This document shows, piece after piece, positions 16,270 through 23,940 of a DNA stretch of 33,098 bases. Both the position numbers and the translations under genes were made by a program. The notes under the pieces are model-generated. The model was not told the origin of the DNA, ran no database searches, and was given only the letters and a program-made list of their open reading frames with translations. The stretch's first letter is position 1; every line of letters begins with the position of its first letter. The stretch is from Nitrosopelagicus sp964511265 (GTDB lineage: Archaea; Thermoproteota; Nitrososphaeria; Nitrososphaerales; Nitrosopumilaceae): positions 1 through 33,098 of the forward strand of contig CAZEES010000012.1 of NCBI GenBank assembly GCA_964511265.1, written 5' to 3'.

Positions 16270-16704
16270 TTATTTAATCACCAATACAGGAGGTTTTGAT
16301 TTGTGTAAGACAAATTGTGAAGTACTTCCAAAGAAAATTTCTTTTGCAGAACTTCGTCCTCTTGAGCCAATGACAACTAAATCTATCTTATTTCTGGAGG
16401 AGTTTGAGAATTTTGCAATTTCATAACCAGGATTTCCATATAGAATTTTTTCATCAAATTCAACCCCAGCCTTTTCACATTGTTTCTGTACAATTCCCAT
16501 CATGGTTTTTACTTGTTTGTGGTAATCTTTGTTAAAACGACCAGAAGTGTCAAAATCACCTTTTGGAGGAGCATAAACAGAATGCAATCCAATGATTTTG
16601 GCATTACACATTTTTGCAAAATAGATTGCAGTAGACAGCCCTCTAAAGGAGTTTTTAGAATTATCTAAAGGAACTAGAATTTTTTTTACAGAAACAGGAG
16701 TCAT
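16270..16704 (-). CDS. Universal stress protein (UspA-type)
   Basis: The 144-aa protein has the USP fold: ILVPLDNSKNS at the N-terminus, VDLVVIGSRGRSS before the nucleotide loop, and the ATP-binding motif G-X2-G-X9-G(S/T) complete as GSRGRSSAKEIFFGST, so this should be an ATP-binding member. Its ATG at 16704 lies 26 nt from a TATA (plus ttatttaaaaaa, 16724-16735) that overlaps the T-run ending the upstream tRNA. Converges with cysS across 127 bp. Confidence 0.92.
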   Translation of the reverse strand: MTPVSVKKILVPLDNSKNSFRGLSTAIYFAKMCNAKIIGLHSVYAPPKGDFDTSGRFNKDYHKQVKTMMGIVQKQCEKAGVEFDEKILYGNPGYEIAKFSNSSRNKIDLVVIGSRGRSSAKEIFFGSTSQFVLHKSKPPVLVIK

Positions 16705-16722
16705 ATATTGAATAAGTTCATT

Positions 16723-16735
16723 GTTATTTAAAAAA
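16723..16735 (-). promoter_or_regulatory. Overlapping tRNA terminator T-run and USP TATA box
   Basis: On the minus strand, TTTTTT (16735 to 16730) begins four bases after the last tRNA base and would terminate tRNA transcription. It is continuous with TTTAAATAAC, which is the TATA region at 26 nt from the USP start (16704). One AT-rich patch thus seems to end one transcript and start the next. Confidence 0.5.
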
Positions 16736-16739
16736 GAGA

Positions 16740-16839
16740 CGCCGGGAGAGGGATTTGAACCCCCGCGTGCGATGCACAGACGCTATCCTGTTTTGAGATT
16801 TCGAGGCGTCCGCCTTGGACCAGGCTTGGCTATCCCGAC
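16740..16839 (-). tRNA. tRNA-Ser(CGA) with a 15-nt anticodon-loop intron
   Basis: Minus-strand cloverleaf: acceptor GTCGGGA (16839-16833) pairs with TCCCGGC (16747-16741), discriminator G at 16740. D-stem GCC/GGC with a long loop; anticodon stem GACGC (16810-16806)/GCGTC (16783-16779); a class II variable arm with a GTGC/GCAC stem; T-stem and loop GGGGG-TTCAAAT-CCCTC. The anticodon loop is 22 nt instead of 7: C-T-CGA-A (16805-16800), then 15 extra nt (16799-16785), then A, i.e. an intron at the canonical 37/38 site. CGA, the long variable arm and G73 all indicate serine. CCA is not encoded. Confidence 0.9.
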
Positions 16840-16859
16840 ATGCAAAGTAAGAATTTCTA

Positions 16860-16869
16860 CTATAATAAT
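16860..16869 (-). promoter_or_regulatory. TATA box of tRNA-Ser(CGA)
   Basis: Minus-strand attattatag is centred about 26 nt upstream of the first tRNA base (16839), so transcription would start at or next to the mature 5' end. It could also be used in the opposite direction toward fen, which would give a leader of about 20 nt. Confidence 0.45.
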
Positions 16870-16911
16870 CGAATCAGTAAACAAAAAAACTAGCAATTAT
16901 TCAATAATGGT

Positions 16912-17937
16912 ATGGGATTAGATCTAAAACCACTTCTTGTTAGAGAAAAAACACAGCTTGAATCATTTACTAACAAAGTTGTAGCAATTGATGCGTATAA
17001 TGCAATTTATCAATTTTTAGCAATAATAAGAGGTCCAGAGGGACTTCATCTGACAGACTCTCAAGGAAGAGTTACAAGTCATATCACAGGTCTCTTGTTT
17101 AGAAACATAAACTTTCTTTCAATGGGAATTAAACCTGTTTATGTATTTGATGGAAAGCCACCTTCTCTAAAATCAGCAGAGATTGAAAAAAGAAAACAGA
17201 TCAAAAAAGAAGCTACTGTAAAATACGAAAAGGCAATTTCTTCAGGAAATATGGAAGACGCAAGAAAATATGCACAGCAAACTACATCGATGAGAGATGG
17301 AATGGTAGAAGATTCAAAGAAATTACTAGATTTATTTGGCATACCACACATACAAGCACCATCTGAAGGAGAAGCAACAGCTGCAAGTCTAACAATGACA
17401 GGACATGCATATGCATCTGCAAGTCAAGACTTTGATTCCATTTTATTTGGCGCTAAGAGATTAGTTAGAAATTTTACAAACAGTGGCAGAAGGAAACTTC
17501 CAAATAGAAATTCATACATCGAGGTGTTGCCCGAGATAATTGAATACCAAAAGAACTTGGATAGTATGGGATTAAACAGAGAAGAGCTTGTTGATGTCGG
17601 AATTTTGATTGGTACAGACTTTAATCCAGATGGATTTGAGCGAGTTGGACCAAAGACAGCAATTAAGATGATTAAAGAGCATAAAAGACTAGAAGATATC
17701 CCTCAGATTCAAGAACAATTACAAATGATTCCATTTGATCAGATAAGAAAAATTTTCTTAGAGCCAAATGTTGCCAAGATTGATAAAATCGAATTTGGAG
17801 AGGTAAACTATGATGGGATTTTAGATTACTTGTCAGATGAAAGAGATTTTTCAAGAGACAGAGTAGAAACATCGCTAAATCGATTAAAAAAGAGTCTTGA
17901 GAAGAAAAGCCAGACACTAGAACAGTGGTTTACATAA
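16912..17937 (+). CDS. fen: Flap endonuclease 1 (FEN-1/XPG family)
   Basis: Structure-specific nuclease that removes 5' flaps in Okazaki-fragment maturation and repair. The 341-aa protein has the N-terminal XPG domain (VVAIDAYNAIYQFL, VYVFDGKPPSLK) and the internal domain EGEATAASL and ASQDFDSILFG with the metal-binding acidic residues, followed by GTDFNPDGFERVGPKTA of the helix-hairpin-helix. The C-terminus QTLEQWF is a PIP-box for binding the PCNA clamp. The ATG at 16912 gives the canonical MGLDLKPLL start. Divergent from the tRNA-Ser gene. Confidence 0.96.
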   Translation: MGLDLKPLLVREKTQLESFTNKVVAIDAYNAIYQFLAIIRGPEGLHLTDSQGRVTSHITGLLFRNINFLSMGIKPVYVFDGKPPSLKSAEIEKRKQIKKEATVKYEKAISSGNMEDARKYAQQTTSMRDGMVEDSKKLLDLFGIPHIQAPSEGEATAASLTMTGHAYASASQDFDSILFGAKRLVRNFTNSGRRKLPNRNSYIEVLPEIIEYQKNLDSMGLNREELVDVGILIGTDFNPDGFERVGPKTAIKMIKEHKRLEDIPQIQEQLQMIPFDQIRKIFLEPNVAKIDKIEFGEVNYDGILDYLSDERDFSRDRVETSLNRLKKSLEKKSQTLEQWFT

Positions 17938-18246
17938 AGTTTAGATATAAAATTGAGAAGGATAATCGAAGCCGGTCCAAACACTGGTGTGTTCGTCAAA
18001 CACTGGGATTCTAAAGTTATTATCCCCCTCAATTAAACTGAATAATACAAAAATAAAAACTAAACTAAAAACTACACACACAAGAAAATCAGAAATAGAT
18101 CAGTTCTTTTAATTAACAGAATATACCGCACTGAGCAGTTGGTCAGTTTGGGAATATATTGAATACCAAACAATTCCATCTCGTGTTGATGGACTTGCTG
18201 AACGGCCAATATCTAACTATAAATCAAATAAGATTTAGTGTGAAAT
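17938..18246. other. 309-bp intergenic region with inverted and direct repeats; no convincing gene
   Basis: Directly after the fen stop lies a long imperfect inverted repeat (17951-17966 with 18019-18034) and, in its loop, a duplicated 10-mer CAAACACTGG (17978-17987 and 17997-18006). Further on, GTTTGG (18146-18151) and CCAAAC (18166-18171) flank an AATATATT core. The right end holds the TATA (aactataaat, about 18215-18224) for the gene at 18247. No tRNA, rRNA or C/D-box pattern is recognisable. A structured 3' end or unannotated RNA is possible. Confidence 0.5.
17951..18034. repeat. Long imperfect inverted repeat enclosing a direct repeat
   Basis: The left arm 17951-17966 (AATTGAG, two unpaired A, GGATAAT) pairs with the right arm 18019-18034 (ATTATCC, two unpaired C, CTCAATT): 14 base pairs and a 2x2 internal loop, enclosing 52 nt. 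The loop contains two copies of CAAACACTGG at a 19-nt period and a small hairpin AACAC-TGGT-GTGTT (17980-17993). It could be the folded 3' end of the fen mRNA or a small RNA. A TATA-like tagatataaaa at 17942-17952 overlaps the left arm. Confidence 0.45.
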
Positions 18247-18465
18247 ATGACAGATAACGAACAAGTAAAACATAATTTGCTTCTAAACATCAAGCGTCTA
18301 GAAGGAATGCTAGAGAGAATTGATAATTTCTGTCACAATTACGATCAGGAAAAAATGGATGCATCGGTCGCAGTTCTAAAGATCAAAAGCGTAATAGAGA
18401 ATCTTCGAGAAGTGATTCCAGAAATGAGTAAAGAAGCAGAATTAATAGATCAGGAAAAAGATTAA
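18247..18465 (+). CDS. Small coiled-coil-like hypothetical protein (72 aa)
   Basis: ATG at 18247, with TATA aactataaat (about 18215-18224) at the leaderless distance. The product is almost entirely helical with heptad-like hydrophobics (LLLNIKRLEGMLERIDNF; VLKIKSVIENLREVI), suggesting a coiled-coil dimer. No family recognised. The 58-aa acidic protein follows 24 nt downstream and may share its transcript. Confidence 0.75.
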   Translation: MTDNEQVKHNLLLNIKRLEGMLERIDNFCHNYDQEKMDASVAVLKIKSVIENLREVIPEMSKEAELIDQEKD

Positions 18466-18489
18466 CTATCCAGTTTATTTTGAAAATTC

Positions 18490-18666
18490 ATGAGTTCTGA
18501 AGAAGACGTTGATGTCTATGGGGAATGTAGGAATTTTATCAAGTTCTGTAAGGAACAAGAGATTCAAGTTACATCTGAGGCAGTAGCAACAGTATGGGCA
18601 GCATTTCAAACTAATGTTGCTTTAGATGAAGACGAAGATGGAGAAACTACCCTGGATGATTACTAG
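18490..18666 (+). CDS. Small acidic hypothetical protein (58 aa)
   Basis: ATG at 18490, TAG at 18664-18666. The product starts MSSEEDVDVYGECRNF, has a helical middle (EAVATVWAAFQTNVAL) and a highly acidic tail DEDEDGE. There is no own TATA at 26 nt, so it is probably on the mRNA of the 72-aa gene. Function unknown. It converges with acs, 3 bases apart. Confidence 0.65.
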   Translation: MSSEEDVDVYGECRNFIKFCKEQEIQVTSEAVATVWAAFQTNVALDEDEDGETTLDDY

Positions 18667-18669
18667 AAA

Positions 18670-20589
18670 TTATTTTTGATTTTGAATATTTTTTTGTAGT
18701 TCATTAAATGCGGATTGAATCTCACTTACTGCAGCACCATCTTCAAGTGTACTAACATCACCAATGGTTTCATTATTTGCGATTGACTTGAGTAATCGTC
18801 TCATGATTTTACCACTTCGCGTTTTTGGTAGCTTATTTACAATGTAAAATTGACTGGGAGTTGCTATTGGACCGATTTGAGTTCTAATAGTGTCACGTAA
18901 CTCAGAACGAAGCTGTTCTTCAGATGATTTTATACTTTCTTTTAATACAACAAACGCAATAATTGATTCACCTTTAACATCATCGGGAATTCCACATACT
19001 GCAGATTCTGCAACATCATTATGAGAAACAATACTACTCTCTAATTCTGCAGTTCCAATTCTATGACCCGCAACTTTTAAGACATCATCAGAACGACCTA
19101 AAAGCCACAAATATCCATCAGAGTCCTTGATTGCATAATCTCCAGGATAGTATAGAGATTCAAATTTTGACCAATAGACATCTTTGTATTTTTCTGCATC
19201 TTTCCATAATCCAAGAAGCATTCCAGGCCAAGGAGTTTTAATTATTAGCGAGCCCTTTGTTTCTGCTTCTACTTCATTTCCAGATTCATCAACAACAGAA
19301 ATATCTAAACCGGGAACAGGTAATGTTGCAGAACCGGGTTTTAATGGAATGGTTTCAATGCCAGGAAGAGGACTGATTAACATGCCACCTGTTTCGGTTT
19401 GCCACCACGTATCAATGATTGGACATTTCTTTTTTCCAATTACATCAAAATACCATTTCCAAACTTGTGGGTTTATTGGTTCACCAACAGTTCCAAGCAA
19501 ACGTAAAGTTGAAAGATCAAATGAGTTTGGAATGTCATCACCAAATTTCATTAACATGCGAAGTGCAGTGGGAGTCGTATAGAAAATTGTGACGCCGTAT
19601 TTTTGAATTATGTCCCACATTCTAGAAGAGTTTGGATAATCAGGTGCGCCTTCATACATTACTTGTGTTGCGCCATGTAACAATGGACCATAAACGACAT
19701 AACTATGACCAGTAACCCATCCAATGTCTGCAGTACAAAAATAAACATCGTTGTCTTTTATGTCAAATGCCCACTTGAATGTTGAATAAACATGAGTGAG
19801 ATAACCACCAATTCCATGTAACACGCCTTTTGGTTTTCCAGTAGTTCCAGAAGTGTACAAGATATACAGCGAATCATTACTGTCAAGTTCTTCTGCATCA
19901 CATACATCTGAAGAAGTATTCATTACATCAGACCACATCAAATCTTTTTCGTTAATCTGAATCTCCTGACCAGTTCTTTGGTAGACTATTACATTTTTTA
20001 CAAATTGAATGTCAGATGCAGATTCATCAACAATTTCTTTTAGATTGATGATTTTCCCTTTCCGGTATCCACCATCAGCAGTGATTATAATTTTCGATTG
20101 TGAATCTTCTACTCGATCTGAGAGAGATTTTGCACTGAATCCAGAAAACACAACCGTATGAACTGCTCCAATTCGTGCACAGGCAAGCATGGAAATTGGC
20201 AGTTCAGGAATCATAGGCAGATAGATTGTCACACGATCTCCCTTTTTGACGCCTAACGATTTCAAAACATTAGCAAGTTTTTGGACTTGTTCAAACATTT
20301 CTCCATACGTGATTTTTCTATCGGATCCATCTTCACCTTCCCATAAAATGGCAGTTTTATCAAATTTTGATTTTTGGTGTACATCTAGAGCATTATATGA
20401 TGCATTGAGTTTTCCACCAACAAACCATCTTGCGAAAGGAGGAGTCCATTGTAGAGTTTCACTCCAGGGTTGAAACCAAGATAATGATTTTGCACATTCA
20501 TCCCAAAATAACAGATAGTTTTTCTTCGCAGATTCCCTTACTGAAGAATCATTATTGCCTAACCCAATCTCAAATTTCTCTGTGTGCAA
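18670..20589 (-). CDS. acs: Acetyl-CoA synthetase, AMP-forming
   Basis: Activates acetate (or a related short acid) to the acyl-CoA via an acyl-AMP. The 639-aa length is typical. Landmarks in order are the N-terminal WFVGGKLNASYNALD, YTSGTTGKPKG (P-loop-like), DTWWQTETGG, YPGDYAIKDSDGYLWLLGRSDD, KVAGHRIGTAELES, and the catalytic lysine in RSGKIMRR near the C-terminus. The Trp of WWQTE is the residue that restricts acetate-type enzymes to short acyl groups, so acetate or propionate is favoured. TTG at 20589 is the start, with a TATA (plus attttaaaaa, about 20611-20620) at 26 nt. Confidence 0.94.
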   Translation of the reverse strand: MHTEKFEIGLGNNDSSVRESAKKNYLLFWDECAKSLSWFQPWSETLQWTPPFARWFVGGKLNASYNALDVHQKSKFDKTAILWEGEDGSDRKITYGEMFEQVQKLANVLKSLGVKKGDRVTIYLPMIPELPISMLACARIGAVHTVVFSGFSAKSLSDRVEDSQSKIIITADGGYRKGKIINLKEIVDESASDIQFVKNVIVYQRTGQEIQINEKDLMWSDVMNTSSDVCDAEELDSNDSLYILYTSGTTGKPKGVLHGIGGYLTHVYSTFKWAFDIKDNDVYFCTADIGWVTGHSYVVYGPLLHGATQVMYEGAPDYPNSSRMWDIIQKYGVTIFYTTPTALRMLMKFGDDIPNSFDLSTLRLLGTVGEPINPQVWKWYFDVIGKKKCPIIDTWWQTETGGMLISPLPGIETIPLKPGSATLPVPGLDISVVDESGNEVEAETKGSLIIKTPWPGMLLGLWKDAEKYKDVYWSKFESLYYPGDYAIKDSDGYLWLLGRSDDVLKVAGHRIGTAELESSIVSHNDVAESAVCGIPDDVKGESIIAFVVLKESIKSSEEQLRSELRDTIRTQIGPIATPSQFYIVNKLPKTRSGKIMRRLLKSIANNETIGDVSTLEDGAAVSEIQSAFNELQKNIQNQK

Positions 20590-20628
20590 TGATACTTGTT
20601 ATATTATGATTTTAAAAAGTTAAACGAA

Positions 20629-21438
20629 TTATTGTGAATTCATTCTTTTAATCCAGTCAGATTCAGGTGCTGTTGGAGCATTATCTTGTGGAGGAATTGT
20701 CATCACCTGAGTTTCAGATGACTCTTCTGGGGAAGGCTCACAACAAGGTGGCTCCGGTAAGCGAGTTTCAGTTGGCTCACATTCAGAAGGTTCTTTTAGA
20801 TAGGTTCCTGGCATCACCGAAGATTGTGACACCTTTGGAATCATATCTTCGAGTGAGAGATTTGCGAGTCTGGATTTAACTTTAGCAATCTCATCTTTCT
20901 CATGTTTCATGTGCTGAAGCATTTCGTCTGTTTCTTTTTGTACAAGATCGAAGGTCTCCTGAGAAATTTCGTTGCTTTTGAATTGAACTTTTGCATCAAA
21001 CAAAAGAACTTTGACAGATTTTTCCTGTTCTTCAATTTCGACGACTCTATTATCTAACTCAGAATTAATTTCATATTCAGTACGTTGGAGTGTCATTAAT
21101 TTAGTGTTGTACTTTTCATGAATTATTTCTGCATCAGACTTCATGCTGTCGTTGTCAGAGACAATTTCCATCAATGCGTTAAGACGTCGGATTACAAGTT
21201 CTTTTTGTTTTAGTAGACGTTGTGAATCCAATCTCCACTTAGGGATGAAAATTACTACTTCAGATTGAACTACGAGTTGATCAAAAGCAATCTGTTTTAG
21301 TCCTTCAGAACCACAATTAATGCCGACTGTCTGTATAGAACCATCAACATCTGTGGAGGTACCTAAAATTTTGCCCATTGGTGCACCGTACATGTCTTTT
21401 ACGGGCTTACCAATAATCTCAACTTCACAGTTGTTCAT
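20629..21438 (-). CDS. cdvA: Cell division protein CdvA
   Basis: CdvA recruits the ESCRT-III-like CdvB to the division site. The N-terminal beta-barrel-like domain (IIGKPVKDMYGAPMGKILG ... IFIPKWRLDSQRLL) is followed by a long coiled coil (about 70-195) with KSDAEIIHEKYNTKL and FDAKVQFKSNEIS, and a Pro/Glu-rich tail ending WIKRMNSQ, the position of the CdvB-binding segment. I prefer ATG 21438 (MNNCEVEI, 269 aa) over 21471, because the TATA (plus cgatataacc, 21454-21463) sits at the leaderless distance from 21438 and inside the longer frame. As is usual in this phylum, cdvB and cdvC are not neighbours. Confidence 0.92.
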   Translation of the reverse strand: MNNCEVEIIGKPVKDMYGAPMGKILGTSTDVDGSIQTVGINCGSEGLKQIAFDQLVVQSEVVIFIPKWRLDSQRLLKQKELVIRRLNALMEIVSDNDSMKSDAEIIHEKYNTKLMTLQRTEYEINSELDNRVVEIEEQEKSVKVLLFDAKVQFKSNEISQETFDLVQKETDEMLQHMKHEKDEIAKVKSRLANLSLEDMIPKVSQSSVMPGTYLKEPSECEPTETRLPEPPCCEPSPEESSETQVMTIPPQDNAPTAPESDWIKRMNSQ

Positions 21439-21570
21439 GACTGAGATTGACAGATCGATATAACCAACCAAGTGTTAACAAGGTTGACAATTTTAGTACA
21501 AAGAAATTAACTAAATTACAAACTCACGACTAAGAGTAATTTTATTATTAGAATTTAATGACAAATCAAT

Positions 21571-21882
21571 ATGATTGACAAAGACGAATTAGGTCAAATT
21601 CTAAAATTTGTGTCCGAATATTGGGAAAAATTAAAGGAGGAACCTGATAATGATTCATTGAAAGTCCTTCCGTCTAAATTTTGGATGAAGTCACTTGGCG
21701 GACCAGTTGGAAATGAGAAAAGCGTCAAAGGAAGATGGGTTACAACTTTGATGTATATTGAAGATGAAAACATGGAAAAAGCATTCCGTGAAGTTTTAGC
21801 AAGATGGCAAGCAAAGGGCCAACAGAATGGAACTGATCTTCCAACAAAGTCACCCGATCTAATTCAGATTGGTAGAAGATAA
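21571..21882 (+). CDS. Hypothetical protein (103 aa)
   Basis: ATG at 21571, with TATA ttttattatt (21540-21549) at the leaderless distance. The sequence has an N-terminal helix (LGQILKFVSEYWEKLKEE), a mid-region FWMKSLGGPVGNEKSVKGRWVTTLMYI, then a helix AFREVLARWQ and a polar tail. It resembles small thaumarchaeal proteins without assigned function; I know no motif in it. It is divergent from cdvA and upstream of thyX by 30 nt. Confidence 0.75.
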   Translation: MIDKDELGQILKFVSEYWEKLKEEPDNDSLKVLPSKFWMKSLGGPVGNEKSVKGRWVTTLMYIEDENMEKAFREVLARWQAKGQQNGTDLPTKSPDLIQIGRR

Positions 21883-21912
21883 AGATAAAACCAATTACAA
21901 AAAATAATATTA

Positions 21913-23520
21913 TTGCCAGAATTTTCTACCAACGAAAAAAGAATTTTAGAGAAACATTTTTCAAATTCAGATAAAAATGTCTTTGCAGTAATTACACCGA
22001 GACAGGTTGATCGTGGTGCACTGATGTCACGATATAGTAGAACAGACAAAAGTATGAGGAAGATTTTCTTAGATGAATTTCTAAAAAATAAAAACCGAGG
22101 GGAAGAATTTTACGACAGAGTTTTGTTAGAGTACGGTGATGATTCAGTTGCAGAGTTGGGCATTGCACAGATTGCAGTGGAAGGACTTTCAAATATCGCA
22201 GTTAAAAAGATCGAAGATAGAAGAATTGGATTTTCATATTTAGAAAAATCATCAAGGTATGTATCATGGGATAAAAAAATTAAAGGAAAATACAAATTTC
22301 TCTATGAACCAACAATAATGAAATCAAGGTATGCTGATGAATATATTGATGCATGTAATTTAGATTTTGAAGTATATTCAAACAACATAGCACCTATGTT
22401 AAAACTGATTAGAGAAAGAGATTCAATTAACAATTACAAATTTAGAGATAGAGATGGAAAAGAAAAGAAATTTAATGCCATTAATGATGATGCGATTGTT
22501 AAATCTTCAATTAGGATATACAATGCCGCAACAAAAGCAAAAGCACTTGATGCATTAAGGAGTTTACTTCCTGCATCAACACTAACAAATGTTGGAATTA
22601 CTGGAAATGGTAGGGCATTCGAATACTTGTTATCAATATTATTTGCATCCAAATTAAAAGAAGAAAATAAGTTAGCATCTCAAATAAAAAATGAACTTGA
22701 CACTACTATCAAATCGTTTGTAAGAAGATCAGATGACAAATACGGTAGAATCTTACAGAATTATCTAAATCAGATAAAAAAATCTGCACAGAATGTAGTA
22801 AAATCTTCTATTTCAGGCACACCAAATAGAGGAAAAGTAGTGAAATTAGTAGAAATTGAAAATGAAGAAAGAGCAATCAACAGCGTAATATCTGCAATAA
22901 TTTATGAACAATCACCTGGCATTTCATTTGAGAAAATTTTACAACAAGTAAAAAAGATAAATGCAAACAAGAAAAAGAAAATTATTTCTGAAATGTCAAG
23001 CATTAGGAAAAATAGAAGACATAGACCATCGAGGGCGTTTGAAATGACAGAATATACGTTTGATTTAGTCACAAATTTTGGAATGTTTAGAGACTTTCAT
23101 AGACATAGGGCATTAACATTAGAAAGACAATTGCTTACAACATTTCACGGGTTTGATATTCCTCAAGAAATAAAGGATCTTGGAATTCAAAAAGAATTCA
23201 AAGAATGTATGAACAGAACAGATTTTGTATTCAACAAGATTAGAAAAAAATTTCCCGAGGAAGCACAATATGTTGTTAATTTTGCATACAACTATCCGTA
23301 TATGATGAAGATGAACTTGAGAGAAGCAGTGCATATGATTGAATTACGTACTGTACCACAAGGACATCAGGATTACAGGATTGTGGCACAGAAAATGTAT
23401 CAAGCAATTAATAAAAAACATCCAGTGTTAAGCAAGATAATGAAATTTGTTGACATGAATAAATACGAGTTAGAAAGATTTGAGTCAGAAAAAAGAACAG
23501 AAGCCAAGAGGAATAAATAA
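21913..23520 (+). CDS. Tandem-domain ThyX-type (FAD-dependent) thymidylate synthase homologue
   Basis: ThyX makes dTMP with FAD and methylene-tetrahydrofolate. The protein is 535 aa, twice a normal ThyX, and reads as two ThyX-like halves. Half 1 has DRRIGFSYLEKSSRY (102-116), a degenerate form of the RHR...S..RY motif, and LRSLLPASTLTNVGI. Half 2 has DFHRHRALTLERQ (394-406), where the RHR triad is kept, and NLREAVHMIELRTVPQGHQDYR. Similar double proteins occur in several bacterial phyla, so it is a known type, but whether it makes dTMP is uncertain. TTG start at 21913 with an AT-rich agataaaac near 21883-21891. Its TAA overlaps the msrB ATG. Confidence 0.87.
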   Translation: MPEFSTNEKRILEKHFSNSDKNVFAVITPRQVDRGALMSRYSRTDKSMRKIFLDEFLKNKNRGEEFYDRVLLEYGDDSVAELGIAQIAVEGLSNIAVKKIEDRRIGFSYLEKSSRYVSWDKKIKGKYKFLYEPTIMKSRYADEYIDACNLDFEVYSNNIAPMLKLIRERDSINNYKFRDRDGKEKKFNAINDDAIVKSSIRIYNAATKAKALDALRSLLPASTLTNVGITGNGRAFEYLLSILFASKLKEENKLASQIKNELDTTIKSFVRRSDDKYGRILQNYLNQIKKSAQNVVKSSISGTPNRGKVVKLVEIENEERAINSVISAIIYEQSPGISFEKILQQVKKINANKKKKIISEMSSIRKNRRHRPSRAFEMTEYTFDLVTNFGMFRDFHRHRALTLERQLLTTFHGFDIPQEIKDLGIQKEFKECMNRTDFVFNKIRKKFPEEAQYVVNFAYNYPYMMKMNLREAVHMIELRTVPQGHQDYRIVAQKMYQAINKKHPVLSKIMKFVDMNKYELERFESEKRTEAKRNK

Positions 23521-23915
23521 TGACTGAAAAAGTTATCAAGACAGACGAAGAATGGAAAAATGAACTTAGTTCGGATGAATACGAAATTTGTAGAATGAAA
23601 GGAACAGAACGTGCGTTTACAGGGACGTATTGGGATTGTAAAGAAGAAGGAGTTTACAAATGCAGAGGATGTGGCATCGAATTATTCTCATCAAATACAA
23701 AATTTGATTCAGGTACAGGTTGGCCTAGTTTTTTTAAACCTGAAAACGACGATAACATAGAATACATAGAAGACAGAAGTTTTGGAATGGTTAGAGTTGA
23801 GGTTAACTGTAAGAACTGTGGAACACATTTGGGACATGTTTTTGATGATGGGCCAGATCCAACTAAACTCAGATATTGTATAAACTCATTATCTCTCAAA
23901 TTAGACACAGATTAA
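23520..23915 (+). CDS. msrB: Peptide-methionine (R)-S-oxide reductase
   Basis: Repairs methionine-R-sulfoxide. The structural zinc ligands Cys48/Cys51 (CRGC) and Cys97/Cys100 (CKNC) and the catalytic Cys120 in RYCINS are all present. The usual resolving-Cys site (GCGWPSF in many homologues) is Thr66 here (SGTGWPSF), so recycling must use another cysteine, perhaps Cys24 near the N-terminal ICRMKGTE, or an external thiol. ATG overlaps the ThyX stop by one base (TAATG), so the two are co-translated. A link between them is not obvious. Confidence 0.95.
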   Translation: MTEKVIKTDEEWKNELSSDEYEICRMKGTERAFTGTYWDCKEEGVYKCRGCGIELFSSNTKFDSGTGWPSFFKPENDDNIEYIEDRSFGMVRVEVNCKNCGTHLGHVFDDGPDPTKLRYCINSLSLKLDTD

Positions 23916-23940
23916 ATAATCCATCTGATTTTACGATACT

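Noticed and set aside
16202..16426. Plus-strand GTG frame with a hydrophobic N-terminus, 74 codons, running into the universal stress protein gene
   Set aside because: Two thirds of it is antisense to the well-supported USP coding sequence, there is no TATA at the right distance (the best candidate predicts a start about 8 nt earlier), and the C-terminal part has no protein-like pattern.
16721..16921. Plus-strand 66-codon frame across the tRNA
   Set aside because: It is the complement of the tRNA-Ser gene; the GC-rich tRNA simply lacks stops in this frame.
18109..18216. Minus-strand open frame of 35 codons with a protein-like sequence (RSASPSTRDGIVWYSIYSQT) ending in TAA
   Set aside because: It has no ATG, GTG or TTG in the open stretch and a TAG directly upstream, so it cannot be an intact gene. 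A decayed gene remnant is possible, but a single short stretch is not enough to call it.
19184..19582. 132-codon plus-strand frame antisense to acs
   Set aside because: It lies wholly inside the conserved acs gene and has no recognisable domain or promoter; typical antisense shadow.
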